A stretch of DNA of 64,000 nucleotides from positions 17,859-81,858 of the forward strand of contig JARLHU010000049.1 in NCBI GenBank assembly GCA_031292095.1, given 5' to 3'. A program made the position numbers and the translations under genes. The DNA is from Desulfosporosinus sp. GTDB taxonomy: Bacteria; Bacillota; Desulfitobacteriia; Desulfitobacteriales; Desulfitobacteriaceae. The notes beneath the pieces are model-generated. The model saw nothing but the letters and a program-made list of their open reading frames with translations, ran no database searches and was not told the DNA's origin. Each line of letters starts with the position of its first letter. Position 1 is the stretch's first letter. Positions 16,769 to 27,176 of this stretch are shown here, piece by piece.

Positions 16769-17119
16769 ATGATTCCAGGAGAGTATAGATTGGCTGAAGG
16801 CGCCATTGAAGCGAATCAAGGCTTGGCTACCGAAACCACAACGGTGGTAAACACTGGCGACCGTCCCATCCAGGTCGGTTCTCATTATCATTTTTTCGAA
16901 GTAAACAGGTATTTGGTTTTTGATCGAGCCTTAGCTTGGGGCCTGCATTTAAACATTCCCTCAGGGACCGCTGTTCGTTTCGAACCAGGAGAAAGCCGTA
17001 CAGTTAAGCTTGTTCAATTTTCTGGTCAAGGGCCTTGGTTAGGCGCAAATAACTTGACGGCTGGCTGTAGGGACAAGACGAAATGTATTGAGCAAGCTAA
17101 GCTACAAGGGTTTATATAA
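16769..17119 (+). CDS. ureB: Urease beta subunit
   Basis: This is a urease beta subunit of 116 aa, with conserved blocks [36 protein letters not shown] and [17 protein letters not shown]. The ATG follows the SD GGGAGGTAGAG. It forms the structural trimer with UreA and UreC; its neighbours show it belongs to the same operon. Confidence 0.96.
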   Translation: MIPGEYRLAEGAIEANQGLATETTTVVNTGDRPIQVGSHYHFFEVNRYLVFDRALAWGLHLNIPSGTAVRFEPGESRTVKLVQFSGQGPWLGANNLTAGCRDKTKCIEQAKLQGFI

Positions 17120-17154
17120 CCAGAAGTCGGAGGTCAGAGGCCAGAGGTCGGATC
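17120..17154 (+). repeat. Heptanucleotide repeat between ureB and ureC
   Basis: Directly after the ureB stop come five degenerate 7-bp units: CCAGAAG, TCGGAGG, TCAGAGG, CCAGAGG and TCGGATC. The same unit type recurs at 61594-61626. Confidence 0.75.
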
Positions 17155-17219
17155 GCTGGATAATAAATTTCAGTTGGAGTGAATACTTCACCTTGATATA
17201 ATGTGAGGAGGAATTGACT

Positions 17220-18926
17220 GTGACTTTAAGTATGTCACGTCGACAACATGCTGATATGTATGGTCCAACCACAGGAGATAAAATTCGCTTAGCAGATACA
17301 GAATTATGGTTAGAGGTGGAAGATGATCTTACTCATCCGGGGGATGAAGCAAAATTTGGTGGTGGTAAGGTCATCCGCGATGGTATGGGGCAGGATCCGC
17401 AAGCGTTGGATGAGGCTATGGATTTGGTCATTACAAATGCAGTGCTTATTGATCATTGGGGCATTATAAAGGCCGACATAGGGATTAAAGAAGGACGTAT
17501 TTATGGCCTAGGTCACGCCGGAAATCCCAAGACAATGGCAGGGGTTAATCTTCCCATAGGGGCAGGCACTGAGGTGATTGCCGGAGAGAACTACATCGTT
17601 ACGGCAGGCGGAGTTGATAGTCACATTCACTTTATTTGTCCGCAGCAGATTGAAACGGCAATTGCCTCCGGGGTGACAACCATGTTGGGGGGCGGAACTG
17701 GCCCTGCTGCTGGAACCAATGCCACAACCTGTACACCGGGTAAATGGAATATCTATAGGATGCTACAGTCTGCAGAAGGGTTTCCGATTAATATGGGCTT
17801 TTTTGGAAAAGGGAATAACTCTTGTCCGGAACCGCTGATAGCCCAAGTTAAAGCTGGAGTCATTGGTTTGAAACTACATGAAGATTGGGGATCGACGCCG
17901 GCGGCAATCGACTGCTGCCTAAAAGTTGCAGATGACTATGATATTCAGGTTGCTATACATACGGATACGCTTAATGAAGCTGGCTTTGTCGAAGATACGA
18001 TTGCTGCGATTGCTGGGCGTACGATCCATACGTTTCATACCGAAGGAGCCGGAGGTGGTCACGCTCCGGACATTATTAAGATCGCTTCCTTGCCCAATGT
18101 CTTACCCTCTTCAACCAATCCTACCCGGCCTTTTACGGTTAATACGCTGGAAGAACATCTCGACATGTTAATGGTCTGCCATCATCTGGATAAACAGGTT
18201 CCTGAGGATCTGGCGTTTGCTGATTCCCGAATCCGCCCAGAAACTATTGCGGCTGAGGATATTCTCCATGATTTAGGCGTAATCTCCATGATGTCTTCTG
18301 ATTCTCAAGCAATGGGACGCGTCGGAGAAGTTATTATTAGGACCTGGCAGACAGCGCATAAGATGAAGCTTCAGCGTGGTCCCTTGGAGACAGACGGTAT
18401 AAATAATGATAATAACCGGATAAAACGTTATGTCAGTAAATATACCATTAATCCTGCCATAACTCATGGTATTAGTCATATCGTAGGTTCGGTTGAAAAA
18501 GGTAAGTTGGCGGATCTGGTGCTCTGGAAGCCGAAGTTTTTCGGCGTAAAACCGGCGCTGGTGATCAAAGGTGGGTTTATCATGCATGCCGCGATGGGGG
18601 ATGCCAATGCCTCGATTCCAACACCGCAGCCGGTTATCCAAAGGCCAATGTTTGCTGCGTTTGGTAAAGGGATTGCCGCTTGTTCAGTAACCTTTATTTC
18701 CCAAGCAGCTGATGCAGAAACGATAGCTAAAGAGTTAAAACTGAATAAACAACTGGTTCCAGTGAAGAACTGTCGTCAAATTAGTAAGGCAGACATGAAA
18801 CATAACTTCGCAACCCCTCAGATTTCCGTGGATCCAGAAACCTATCAAGTAACCGCAGATGGAGAAATCCTTACTTGTGAACCAGCCGAAATCCTACCTC
18901 TGGCCCAGCGGTATTTTTTGTTTTAG
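17220..18926 (+). CDS. ureC: Urease alpha (catalytic) subunit
   Basis: UreC carries the dinuclear nickel centre. From GTG 17220, the expected ligands are H135 and H137 (VDSHIHF), carbamylated K218 (GLKLHEDWG), H247 (IHTDTLNE) and H273 ([10 protein letters not shown]). H321 (MVCHHLD) is the active-site acid and SSDSQAMG holds the Asp ligand. The 568-aa length is standard. GTG 17220 is chosen because AGGAGG lies 8 nt upstream; the TTG at 17214 would be only 2 nt from it. The stop codon overlaps the left end of a MITE-like element. Confidence 0.96.
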   Translation: MTLSMSRRQHADMYGPTTGDKIRLADTELWLEVEDDLTHPGDEAKFGGGKVIRDGMGQDPQALDEAMDLVITNAVLIDHWGIIKADIGIKEGRIYGLGHAGNPKTMAGVNLPIGAGTEVIAGENYIVTAGGVDSHIHFICPQQIETAIASGVTTMLGGGTGPAAGTNATTCTPGKWNIYRMLQSAEGFPINMGFFGKGNNSCPEPLIAQVKAGVIGLKLHEDWGSTPAAIDCCLKVADDYDIQVAIHTDTLNEAGFVEDTIAAIAGRTIHTFHTEGAGGGHAPDIIKIASLPNVLPSSTNPTRPFTVNTLEEHLDMLMVCHHLDKQVPEDLAFADSRIRPETIAAEDILHDLGVISMMSSDSQAMGRVGEVIIRTWQTAHKMKLQRGPLETDGINNDNNRIKRYVSKYTINPAITHGISHIVGSVEKGKLADLVLWKPKFFGVKPALVIKGGFIMHAAMGDANASIPTPQPVIQRPMFAAFGKGIAACSVTFISQAADAETIAKELKLNKQLVPVKNCRQISKADMKHNFATPQISVDPETYQVTADGEILTCEPAEILPLAQRYFLF

Positions 18927-19003
18927 GCATATGAAAGAAAATAACAAGTCAAAGATGCCAATAGAGTGGCAGACTGACTGGTTATTTACTTGAATGTGCC
19001 TAA
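18923..19003 (+). mobile_element. MITE-like element, copy 1 (internally deleted)
   Basis: The left end TTAGGCATATGAAAGAAAAT and right end TTTACTTGAATGTGCCTAA form imperfect terminal inverted repeats (22 of 27 positions match). The left end is shared with copies at 51144 and 63879, and the right end with 51144. This copy keeps the left end through GTCAAAGATGCC and then jumps to the right end. It lies between ureC and ureE, and the ureC TAG is its first bases. Confidence 0.7.
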
Positions 19004-19133
19004 AGTTAGAAAATTGCAAGTTGTGATAGCCTATGCCCCGATGGGGCAAAGGGATTTCGCCGAATATAGATTGAGAGCTTGAGTTACTAGCTTGTTGTAA
19101 ATTCGAACGAAGGCCGATAGGAGTTTGAGATCG

Positions 19134-19565
19134 ATGATCATAACTAAAGTAATTGGGAAACTTACTGACTTAGAACCGGATCCTCAGTGCGAAAAAGAGG
19201 CTTTGACTATCGAACAGCTATTTCTTTCCTGGGATGAACTTCAGAAGCGGATTCTTCGCAAGACAACCGATGTGGGTAGGGATATAGGAATACAACTGGA
19301 AAGTGGACATTTGCATCCGGGAGATATTCTTCACCGAGAAGAAAACCATCTAATTGTTGTTAGGGTAAAAGAAGAAGCGGTTTTAGTTACTCTGGTCAGG
19401 AATATGAGGGAAATGGGATTAGCGGCCCATGCTATTGGTAATATGCATGCCCCGATTGAGGTGAGGAGTGATTCGGTTATTACACCCTACAATTCGATTT
19501 TACAAGAGCAGCTTGTTAAACTAGGCTTAAACTCTGTTAAAGAAGATGGGGCTTTTGCGCCATGA
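19134..19565 (+). CDS. ureE: Urease accessory protein UreE
   Basis: UreE is the nickel metallochaperone that feeds UreG and urease. The 143-aa product has the two-domain pattern, with HPGDILHREENHLIVVRV and, in the C-terminal domain, GLAAHAIGNMHAPIEV, which holds the conserved interfacial His. The His-rich tail of some UreE proteins is absent. ATG 19134 is preferred (TAGGAG 10 nt upstream), though the TTG at 19125 is possible. The gene overlaps ureF by 4 nt. The ~200-nt gap before it contains the MITE and a hairpin GCCCC-GAT-GGGGC. Confidence 0.92.
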   Translation: MIITKVIGKLTDLEPDPQCEKEALTIEQLFLSWDELQKRILRKTTDVGRDIGIQLESGHLHPGDILHREENHLIVVRVKEEAVLVTLVRNMREMGLAAHAIGNMHAPIEVRSDSVITPYNSILQEQLVKLGLNSVKEDGAFAP

Positions 19566-20239
19566 TGCGGCAATCATCACTGGTGGGATTGCGCTTAATG
19601 CAGCTAGCAGATTCAGCCTTTCCTTCAGGTGGCTTTACGCAATCGTTTGGACTTGAAACGTTTATTCAGAGTGGTGACATTAAGACTAAGCAAGAATTAG
19701 CCCAGTTTATGCAGACCCTTCTCTATTTCACTTGGCGGCCTACGGATCTTCTAGCAGTAAAACTCGCTTGGAAGGCAACGAAACAATTAGACATGAAGCA
19801 CCTTTATCTCCTGGATAAACGCTTGAATGCCATGAAGTTACCGTCCGAAAGCCGTGAAGGTAGTCTTAAGATGGGGAAAAGGCTTCGACAGTTACTAGCG
19901 GAAATTGATCCTGATTACCGTTTGGATGCTCAATTTCCCTTTGGTCATCAGGCTATTATTTTGGGACATTATGGAGCGGTAGCAGGTATTGAATTAACTT
20001 CTTTACTCGTTGCATTTGCCCATATGACAACCGCGTTACTCATTGCCAATGGCGTCCGTGCTATCCCTTTAGGACAAACTAGTGGACAGCAGGTGCTGGC
20101 GCTTCTTCAACCTCTGCTTGATACCTGCATTCAATGGGTAACAACAGCAACTGCCAAAGATTGGGGCGGCAGTGCACCGGCCTTCGATTGGGCAGGTATG
20201 GCTCATGAAAGGCTATATTCTCGGATATTTATGTCCTAA
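19562..20239 (+). CDS. ureF: Urease accessory protein UreF
   Basis: This 225-aa protein matches UreF: LRLMQLADSAFPSGGFTQSF at the N-terminus and QFPFGHQAIILGHYGAVAGI in the middle. UreF bridges UreD (UreH) and UreG in the nickel-insertion complex. The start overlaps the ureE stop (ATGA). Confidence 0.94.
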   Translation: MMRQSSLVGLRLMQLADSAFPSGGFTQSFGLETFIQSGDIKTKQELAQFMQTLLYFTWRPTDLLAVKLAWKATKQLDMKHLYLLDKRLNAMKLPSESREGSLKMGKRLRQLLAEIDPDYRLDAQFPFGHQAIILGHYGAVAGIELTSLLVAFAHMTTALLIANGVRAIPLGQTSGQQVLALLQPLLDTCIQWVTTATAKDWGGSAPAFDWAGMAHERLYSRIFMS

Positions 20240-20282
20240 TCGAGGTTGAAGTGTGAAGTTTGAATATGAGGAGGGATTTTTA

Positions 20283-20894
20283 GTGTGGCCGATTCGTATC
20301 GGAGTTGGGGGTCCCGTTGGTTCAGGGAAAACTGCCCTTGTCGAAAAATTAACACGCTATTTGGTAGCAGAATATAGTCTGGCTGTTATAACCAATGATA
20401 TTTTTACCAAGGAAGATGCTGAATTTCTGTGTCGTCATGGTGTTTTGCCGCAGGATCGAATCCTAGGAGTCGAAACGGGGGGATGTCCCCATACAGCCAT
20501 CAGGGAAGATGCCTCTATGAACCTGGAAGCGATTGATACGCTCAAGGGAAGATTCCCCGATCTGCAAATTATTTTTGTGGAAAGTGGAGGCGATAATTTA
20601 GCAGCTACCTTTAGCCCTGAACTAGTAGATGTTTCAATTTATATTATTGATGTGGCCCAAGGAGAAAAAATTCCACGCAAAGGTGGCCCGGGGATTACTC
20701 GATCCGATCTTTTGATCATCAATAAAACAGATCTGGCGCCTCATGTTGGGGCCAGTTTAGAAGTGATGGCCAAAGATTCCCGGAGAATGCGCGGAGAACG
20801 CCCCTTTTTGTTTACCAATCTAAAAAGTGAAGAGGGTTTAGATAACGTTTTACTGTGGATTAGAAAAAACGTTATCATGGAAGATATCCAATGA
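20283..20894 (+). CDS. ureG: Urease accessory GTPase UreG
   Basis: UreG is a SIMIBI-class GTPase that powers nickel insertion. It has the P-loop GGPVGSGKT near the N-terminus, the metal-binding CPH motif in [19 protein letters not shown], and NKTD for guanine specificity. GTG 20283 is chosen because GAGGAGGG ends 7 nt upstream and gives the usual ~203-aa length; the frame extends to a GTG at 20253 with no support. The stop overlaps ureD. Confidence 0.95.
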   Translation: MWPIRIGVGGPVGSGKTALVEKLTRYLVAEYSLAVITNDIFTKEDAEFLCRHGVLPQDRILGVETGGCPHTAIREDASMNLEAIDTLKGRFPDLQIIFVESGGDNLAATFSPELVDVSIYIIDVAQGEKIPRKGGPGITRSDLLIINKTDLAPHVGASLEVMAKDSRRMRGERPFLFTNLKSEEGLDNVLLWIRKNVIMEDIQ

Positions 20895-21769
20895 AAACAC
20901 CGCTAAAACACGGTATTCTTCAAGTTGAAGTCCAGCAGGATAACGGTAGGAGTATTATTAGTTCTCTTCACCAGAGAATGCCTCTCCGGGCCTCAAGTCC
21001 GCTCTATTTTACCGAGAAAGAAAAAGTTTTTTTCTATATCATGAATCCTGCTGCTGGTCTTCTGCAAGGAGACCAGCATAGTATTTTAGTGCGGCTTAAA
21101 CCTGGCGCTCAGGCGGTTGTTTTCGGTCAAGGAGCGACAAAGGTTTTTCGCTCACCGCAAGGAAATCTCTCAAGGGTATTTACAACCTTGATTGTTGAGC
21201 AAGGTGCAAGACTGGAATACATGCCAGAAGTCGTTATACCCTTTGCCGAGTCCTGCTTATATAGTCGTATGAATCTCCAAATATCAAGCCAAGCCTCGGC
21301 ATTTCTATGGGAAATTACTGCACCAGGGCGAGTAGCCCGGCAAGAGCTATTTGAATATAATTTGCTTGATCAGCAGACCAATATTTTTATTGATGGTGAA
21401 TTAATTTTTAGTGATAGGTTTACGTTGGAGCCGCTAAAGGTTCCGGCCTTTTTACAAACTTGGAATAGCCAGCTGGGCCTAATGCATGGCTATACGCATA
21501 TGGGGACATTTTGGGTTATTGATCCTAATCTGGAAAAGGTGATGCTTGAATTAGTAAAACGCGACACAGAAGATGAAATTGGTTTTTTGGAACAGCTGTC
21601 TGAACGCTACGATGTTTTGATTGGCGGAACTGCAATTTGTAAGCAGGCTTACTGTTTCCGGGCCCTGGGTAATAGTGCAGAAAGCATTCAAGAGGGATTT
21701 AAGGAGATATGGAGAATCTTACGTTTTCGCCTATATAATGAGCTCGAGTGGCCATGGAGAAAATTCTAG
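20891..21769 (+). CDS. ureD: Urease accessory protein UreD/UreH
   Basis: This 292-aa scaffold protein binds apo-urease and UreF-UreG. The family blocks visible are [33 protein letters not shown] and [14 protein letters not shown]. It is the last gene of the urea module and starts within the ureG stop. No strong terminator follows; the next gene converges from the other strand. Confidence 0.93.
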   Translation: MKTPLKHGILQVEVQQDNGRSIISSLHQRMPLRASSPLYFTEKEKVFFYIMNPAAGLLQGDQHSILVRLKPGAQAVVFGQGATKVFRSPQGNLSRVFTTLIVEQGARLEYMPEVVIPFAESCLYSRMNLQISSQASAFLWEITAPGRVARQELFEYNLLDQQTNIFIDGELIFSDRFTLEPLKVPAFLQTWNSQLGLMHGYTHMGTFWVIDPNLEKVMLELVKRDTEDEIGFLEQLSERYDVLIGGTAICKQAYCFRALGNSAESIQEGFKEIWRILRFRLYNELEWPWRKF

Positions 21770-21873
21770 CATTGGAAACAGTTGTTCTATGGCATTTTGA
21801 GAGAGTGGTTCTGGGGATTTCAATTTGTCAACAACTTGAGACTAGCGCCCAAAGATGTAGCTGGTATTTAAGC

Positions 21874-23916
21874 TCAATTTGTGGGAATGGGAGTTATATA
21901 ATAATTATAGATGCCATGGAAGATAGCAGAGGCAACGTTTTTTTGGAAGGTCGGATTTTGCAATCTAGCTTCTTCATAAGGACTAGAAATAAAGGCGACC
22001 TCCAGTAAAATAGCAGGTATGGTTGTCTTGCGTAATACGTAAAATCCGGCTGCTTTAACTCCGCGGTTCTTGGTTTTAAGCGTGTCGATTGCTGCAGTTT
22101 CGATGCTGTTGGCAAGCTGTAAGCTCTCATTGCCTTTGAGATTATCTTGGGAATAATAAGTGGAAGTACCTTGCACGTCAGGGTTAGTAAATGAGTCATT
22201 ATGGATGCAGATAAATAAGTCGGGGTTATCTTTGGCGGCTAAAGCCACCCTGGCTTCCAGGTCAGCTGTTTCTGAATAATCTGAAGCAGGAGATATATCT
22301 TTATCTCGTGTTAAGATAACTTTCGCGCCGGCTTGTTTTAAGATATCATTTAAGGCAAGTGCTATAGCTAAGTTGTCATCTTTTTCATAAGTATGATTAG
22401 GACCGACTGCCCCTGTATCGGGTCCTCCATGTCCGGGGTCAAGCATAATCGTCTTGCCTGCTAAAGCGTTAGCAGGCATTCCTTGAAAAGGATTAATGAG
22501 AACTTCTGTGGAAGGATCATAGGTTGTTTGAACACAGGGGATGGGGGTAGTGTCAGCGGGAGGAGAGGTAATGACAGCGCCACCCGTTGAAGGAGGATCC
22601 GGTTTTTTGATCACAGAGGGAAGAGGGGGGAAGTCTTTAAGATTAGCTTTATAGAGAGAAGAAGCTTTTCCCTGAATAATATTTTGTGTATTAGAACTGA
22701 TAACTCCCGTACCACCTAAAATATAAACTGTACCATTCACACTTAAATCAAGGTTAGTAGAACCGACGTTGCTTGTCGGGGTGGGTGTCACATAGGCGGC
22801 AGAAACCCAACCGGTTTTAGATCGAAAGTTGGTTTTATACCATTGGTTTTGCAGATCGATAAGATCAATCGTCGTGCCTTCCGGAATCGTGACAAGGGTT
22901 TTTCCTGTGGAGGATGAGGCATCTCTAAGGTTCAGGCCTCCTGCGGCGGTGATTTTACCTTGCTGAGGTGCATTGTTGACACTTCCGCTAGTGCTATTAG
23001 ACGGGGGTGGTTCAATCTGCATATGTGCGCGCATGAGACTGTAAACGGGCGTCGGAATATCCCCCTTTTCCGTGAGCAAAAGAGGGGATTTACTTCTTGA
23101 AGCGAGAACAGTACCGGCAACAGCATCTGGGAATGTGATACCAGAGGCCAAGAAAAGATCATTTGAGGCACAGGTATCTTTCATAAAGGCTACGACTTTG
23201 GCGTTGGTTTCGTAACGGTCCTGACCACCCAAACGGGTTTCGAGAGTGAACTTATTTTTAGTTAAATCATTGGTAGGAACGACGCCTTCTCCACCAATCA
23301 CGATTAAATGCTTAGGCCCAGTTACTTGATAATATTGAATGACAGAGTTCGGTAGAGTTGTTGAGGTAAGAACAATGGGGATCTGTTTAATGCCTGCAAA
23401 TGTTGCAGCTGATAAGGCATCTGGAAAATTATCACCGTTAGCTAGGATTAAGGAATCGCTGTTTAAGTGCTGGGCAAGCAGGACTGACGTTTCATAACGG
23501 TCTGTTCCGCCGATACGTTCCCATTTTAACGCTAAATTGTCAAGTTCCTTTTCAATAGAAGGTTGTAAACAGCCGATTCCGCCAAGAAGAATGATATTTT
23601 GGGGTTTTAATCGCTGCAGTTCTTGGACGACCCGTGGATCAATAGAATCTCCGGAGGTAAGTAGGATTGGAGCATCTAAGCTAACGGCAAAAGGCGTTGA
23701 AGCAATGGAATCCGGGTAATCGGAGTATTCACATAAAATAACTGTTTGTGCAGAGTCCCAGCCTTTTTGCGATATTTTAAGAGCTGTTTCAACTCTGTCC
23801 GATCCGGCTATGCGCTCTGTTGAGTAAGCCAATGGACTAGCCTGTGTCATAAAAGGTGTACTTAATACGAAGGCAAGCGATGTAATTATGGAAAAAACGA
23901 TCTTTTTCACAATCAT
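21874..23916 (-). CDS. Secreted N-acetylmuramoyl-L-alanine amidase with CWB2 repeats and SH3 domain
   Basis: The product cleaves the amide between muramic acid and the peptide stem outside the cell. In order it has a signal peptide (residues 1-27 from ATG 23916), three cell-wall-binding type 2 repeats (ERIAGSDRVETA, ERIGGTDRYETS, TRLGGQDRYETN), an SH3b domain (GLNLRDASSSTGKTLVTIPE), a linker rich in Pro/Thr, and a C-terminal amidase_3 domain. That domain has DPGHGGPDTG, EKDDN, HNDS and LLEVAF, giving the zinc ligands and catalytic Glu. The SH3b domain sits inside the third CWB2 repeat, whose closing strand (YILGGTGVIS) comes after it. ATG 23916 has the SD AAAGGAAAGGA. Confidence 0.92.
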   Translation of the reverse strand: MIVKKIVFSIITSLAFVLSTPFMTQASPLAYSTERIAGSDRVETALKISQKGWDSAQTVILCEYSDYPDSIASTPFAVSLDAPILLTSGDSIDPRVVQELQRLKPQNIILLGGIGCLQPSIEKELDNLALKWERIGGTDRYETSVLLAQHLNSDSLILANGDNFPDALSAATFAGIKQIPIVLTSTTLPNSVIQYYQVTGPKHLIVIGGEGVVPTNDLTKNKFTLETRLGGQDRYETNAKVVAFMKDTCASNDLFLASGITFPDAVAGTVLASRSKSPLLLTEKGDIPTPVYSLMRAHMQIEPPPSNSTSGSVNNAPQQGKITAAGGLNLRDASSSTGKTLVTIPEGTTIDLIDLQNQWYKTNFRSKTGWVSAAYVTPTPTSNVGSTNLDLSVNGTVYILGGTGVISSNTQNIIQGKASSLYKANLKDFPPLPSVIKKPDPPSTGGAVITSPPADTTPIPCVQTTYDPSTEVLINPFQGMPANALAGKTIMLDPGHGGPDTGAVGPNHTYEKDDNLAIALALNDILKQAGAKVILTRDKDISPASDYSETADLEARVALAAKDNPDLFICIHNDSFTNPDVQGTSTYYSQDNLKGNESLQLANSIETAAIDTLKTKNRGVKAAGFYVLRKTTIPAILLEVAFISSPYEEARLQNPTFQKNVASAIFHGIYNYYITPIPTN

Positions 23917-24079
23917 TTCCTTTCCTTTTTTCAAATATATGTCGATTATAACATAGATACTGATACTTTTTGATGAGATCGTGAAAAATATGAAAAGAGG
24001 TTTCGCGTGTTGACATGAAGTCCCTATGAAGTAGAATAAGAAGAATAACTCACAAAATATGAATACAAGAGGGAATGTA

Positions 24080-25123
24080 ATGTATCCTATAAATTTGAAC
24101 TATAAAATGCCTGCTGAATGGGTCGACCATACCCGTACCTTTATTTCCTGGCCAGTTCAAGCATCTATGTGTTATCCGGAGGATTTTGAAGCGGTTTGCC
24201 TTGGTTATGCCGAGATTATCGAGGCTATTGCCGAATTTGAAGCCGTTACGGTTGTGGTGAATTCTGTTGTTGCGGAGGAATCTGAAACGCTCGCTCGCTT
24301 ATTTAGTAACAAGCGGATTGAAGGCCTTTCTATCGCGCATGATGATGCGTGGCTACGCGATAACGGACCGACGTTTCTCGTCCATGATCAAGGGGAGGTA
24401 GCAGGGGTCAATTGGCATTTTAATGCCTGGGGTGGTAAATATGCGTCCTGGGCTTTGGACGATCAGGTGGCTGCTCAAATTCTTAGCTCTGTCGGATTGA
24501 AACGTTTTGATGCGCCTCTAGTCATGGAAGGAGGTTCCTTCCATGTGGACGGAGAAGGCACGCTTTTGACCACGGAGCAGTGTCTCCTGAATCCTAATCG
24601 AAACCCGGACTTAACGAGAGAACAGATTGAAGCTGAGTTAAAAAAGTTCTTAAATATCCGGAAAGTAGTCTGGCTGAAAAAAGGGTTAGCTGGGGACGAG
24701 ACAGATGGACATGTGGACAATATTGCCTGCTTTGCAGCTCTGGGTAAAATCCTGATCCAGGTTTGTGACGATCCTAAGGATGAAAATTACGCGATTACCC
24801 AAGAAAACTTAAGGATTCTTGAGCGAGAAACTGATGCCCTGGGGAGAAAATTTGAAATTATCTCTATCCAGCAACCTCCGAAATTGTTCGCTAAAGATAA
24901 ACGCTTAACCTTGAGTTATCTGAATTTTTACTTTGTCAATGGGGGGATTATTTTGCCCATTTTCGGCGGCAAAGCGGGAGAAACCGATCAACTCGCAGTG
25001 CAGGTGTTGGGGCAACTATTTCCAGAAAGACGGATTCGCACGGTTAATGGCATGGCGATCATCCGGGAGGGCGGGAATGTGCATTGCACAACCCAGCAGA
25101 TGCCCGCGGGGAGGAAGGGGTAA
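24080..25123 (+). CDS. aguA: Agmatine deiminase
   Basis: This enzyme converts agmatine to N-carbamoylputrescine and ammonia. The family blocks are all present: MPAEWVDHTRTFISWP, AHDDAWLRDNGPTF, GDETDGHVDN, and the C-terminal GGNVHCTTQQMP with nucleophile C336. ATG 24080 is preferred (AGAGGGA 6 nt upstream) over ATG 24059. The next gene, aguB, starts 2 nt after the stop, so the pair carries out two consecutive steps to putrescine. Confidence 0.95.
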   Translation: MYPINLNYKMPAEWVDHTRTFISWPVQASMCYPEDFEAVCLGYAEIIEAIAEFEAVTVVVNSVVAEESETLARLFSNKRIEGLSIAHDDAWLRDNGPTFLVHDQGEVAGVNWHFNAWGGKYASWALDDQVAAQILSSVGLKRFDAPLVMEGGSFHVDGEGTLLTTEQCLLNPNRNPDLTREQIEAELKKFLNIRKVVWLKKGLAGDETDGHVDNIACFAALGKILIQVCDDPKDENYAITQENLRILERETDALGRKFEIISIQQPPKLFAKDKRLTLSYLNFYFVNGGIILPIFGGKAGETDQLAVQVLGQLFPERRIRTVNGMAIIREGGNVHCTTQQMPAGRKG

Positions 25124-25125
25124 AA

Positions 25126-26001
25126 GTGAGAAACGTAAAAGTAGCGGCTACTCAGATGAGCTGTTCGGTTAGCATCGATGAAAACATTGCCAAAGCAGAC
25201 GCGTTGGTTAGAGACGCAGCCAGTAAGGGGGCTCAAATCATCTTGTTGCAAGAGTTGTTTGAAACCCCCTATTTCTGTCAAAAGGAAAAATCCGCTTATT
25301 ATGTTTTTGCGACAGAATTAGAAAATAATAAAGCTGTTCAGCATTTTAAACAAGTGGCTAAAGAGCTTCAGGTGGTATTACCGATCAGCTTTTATGAGAA
25401 GAAAAATTATGCTCGCTATAATTCGCTGGCCGTCATCGATGCCAATGGAGACGTGCTGGGGAAATACCGCAAGAGTCATATCCCTGCTGGACCTGGATAT
25501 GAAGAAAAGTTCTACTTTAACCCAGGGGATACAGGCTTTAAGGTCTGGGATACCCAGTACGCAAAAATTGGAGTTGGGGTTTGCTGGGATCAATGGTATC
25601 CGGAAGCCGCCCGATGTATGGCCTTAATGGGCGCTGAACTATTATTTTATCCTACGGCCATTGGTTCTGAGCCCCAAGATGAGGCCATCGATTCCAAAGA
25701 GCATTGGCAGACCTGTATGCTGGGGCATGCAGCCGCGAATCTGATTCCGGTGGTTGCTTCAAATCGGATCGGAGTTGAGGAAGATGAAGATTCCGAGATT
25801 ACCTTCTACGGCTCTTCATTTGTTGCAGGTCCGCAAGGGAACAAGGTGGCCGAAGCTAACCGCACGGAAGAAACAGTGCTTGTTGCTGAATTTGACTTGG
25901 AGCAACTAGAGCTGCAGCGACTCGAGTGGGGAATTTTCAGAGATCGTCGGCCTGATTTATACAGAATTATCTCCTCCTATGATGGCGAGTTAGAACTATA
26001 A
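25126..26001 (+). CDS. aguB: N-carbamoylputrescine amidase
   Basis: This nitrilase-superfamily enzyme hydrolyses N-carbamoylputrescine to putrescine, CO2 and ammonia. The triad is visible as Glu in LLQELFETPYFC, Lys in KYRKSHIPAGPGYEEKFYF and Cys in GVGVCWDQWYPEAAR. GTG 25126 follows the SD GAGGAAGGGG, which lies in the end of aguA. The length (291 aa) is normal. Confidence 0.94.
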   Translation: MRNVKVAATQMSCSVSIDENIAKADALVRDAASKGAQIILLQELFETPYFCQKEKSAYYVFATELENNKAVQHFKQVAKELQVVLPISFYEKKNYARYNSLAVIDANGDVLGKYRKSHIPAGPGYEEKFYFNPGDTGFKVWDTQYAKIGVGVCWDQWYPEAARCMALMGAELLFYPTAIGSEPQDEAIDSKEHWQTCMLGHAAANLIPVVASNRIGVEEDEDSEITFYGSSFVAGPQGNKVAEANRTEETVLVAEFDLEQLELQRLEWGIFRDRRPDLYRIISSYDGELEL

Positions 26002-26038
26002 ATTTAAGTCAAATTGAATAAAACGGCGGAGGGATTTT

Positions 26039-26872
26039 ATGCTTAAAATTGGTTTTCTTGGTCCGGAAGGTAACTTTACCCAAAGAGCTGCCTTAATGTA
26101 TACCTCTCAAAATCAGGCTGAATTAGTCGGTTTGCCCAGCCTTCGAGAAACTATGTTAGCTGTACAACAGGGTGAACTGGATTTGGCCGTTATTCCTTTT
26201 GAAAACTCTTTAGAAGGATCGGTCAATGTCGTTCTGGATATTTTGGCTTGGGAGGTGGACTTATTTATTATCGATGAACTCATTCTGCCAATCTCACAGA
26301 CTCTAATGATTACGCCTGGGGCTAAGTGGCAGGATATTACGGAGGTTTTCACTCATCCCCAGTCGGCCGGTCAGTGCCGTCTCTTTTTGGAAACCAAACT
26401 GCCGCAGGCCAAGTTGTATTTAACCAACAGTAACTCAGAAGGGGCCAACCAAGCCAAAATGAAGGGAATTACAGCGGGGGCTATAGGTCCGGAACAAGCG
26501 GCAGATATCTTCGGACTGGAAGTTGTGCTGCGTGATATACAAGATAAGGACAATAATTTTACTAGGTTTGTAGTGGTAGGGAAAAATTCAGCTCAGTCCA
26601 CCGCCGCTAAGAACAAGACCTCAATCGTCTTTTCAACCGAACATAAGCCCGGTAGTCTATCCTGCATCCTGAATATATTTAGCTTGTGGGATATTAACAT
26701 GAGTAAGATTGAATCCAGACCTTCTCGTGGTAAGCTGGGTAGATATATCTTTTTTATCGACATTGAAGGGCATATGATTGACCCGGACGTTCGAGATGCT
26801 TTAACTATGGTAAAACGAAAAACAACCTTTTACAAATTTCTCGGTTCCTATCCAAGGGCAGACCTGGATTAA
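26039..26872 (+). CDS. pheA: Prephenate dehydratase with ACT domain
   Basis: This enzyme converts prephenate to phenylpyruvate in phenylalanine synthesis. The catalytic part (residues 1-180) has GFLGPEGNFTQRAAL, IPFENSLEGSVN and DNNFTRFVVV. An ACT domain (195-270; HKPGSLSCILNIFSLWDINM, IESRPSR) gives feedback control by phenylalanine. It is monofunctional, without chorismate mutase. The SD GGCGGAGGG is strong. It lies 37 nt after aguB and may be co-transcribed. Confidence 0.94.
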   Translation: MLKIGFLGPEGNFTQRAALMYTSQNQAELVGLPSLRETMLAVQQGELDLAVIPFENSLEGSVNVVLDILAWEVDLFIIDELILPISQTLMITPGAKWQDITEVFTHPQSAGQCRLFLETKLPQAKLYLTNSNSEGANQAKMKGITAGAIGPEQAADIFGLEVVLRDIQDKDNNFTRFVVVGKNSAQSTAAKNKTSIVFSTEHKPGSLSCILNIFSLWDINMSKIESRPSRGKLGRYIFFIDIEGHMIDPDVRDALTMVKRKTTFYKFLGSYPRADLD

Positions 26873-27176
26873 GTTAATGACAGCAAAAATAAAAAAACCA
26901 ATATCATTTTTGTCGAATGAAGATGGTTTTAACGGCGAAAAGCTGAGCAAAGTTTTTCTGCGAGAAAGTGGTGGGATTTGTTGGAGCAAGTCATTGAAGA
27001 ACGAAAAGTACTCTGTTCAGTCGTCTCTAAGATTGTTTCTATAATAATCTATCGATTGAAACCGTTAGATGGGCTTGGAGAAGGAGAAATTGTTGGGTTT
27101 AAATGTCATAGTATTAGTGTAAACTGTGAGTCCCGGTGCACTTATAAATATTTCATGGAGGATTTTTGACCATTTA
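26873..27176. other. Gene-poor gap between convergent pheA and GGDEF gene
   Basis: A weak inverted repeat (AAACCAATATCATT/AATGAAGATGGTTT) at about 26891-26926 may end pheA transcription. A 62-codon frame at 26978-27169 (TTG start, three Cys in its second half) has a modest SD, but nothing else supports it, so it is not called as a gene. Confidence 0.4.

Noticed and set aside
17174..17202. Possible promoter before ureC (TTGGAG, 17 bp, TATAAT)
   Set aside because: The predicted start would fall in or next to the SD at 17206, leaving no room for it; ureC is in a continuous same-strand operon.
26978..27169. 62-codon Cys-containing ORF
   Set aside because: TTG start, modest SD, no recognised family and no coupling; insufficient to call as a gene.
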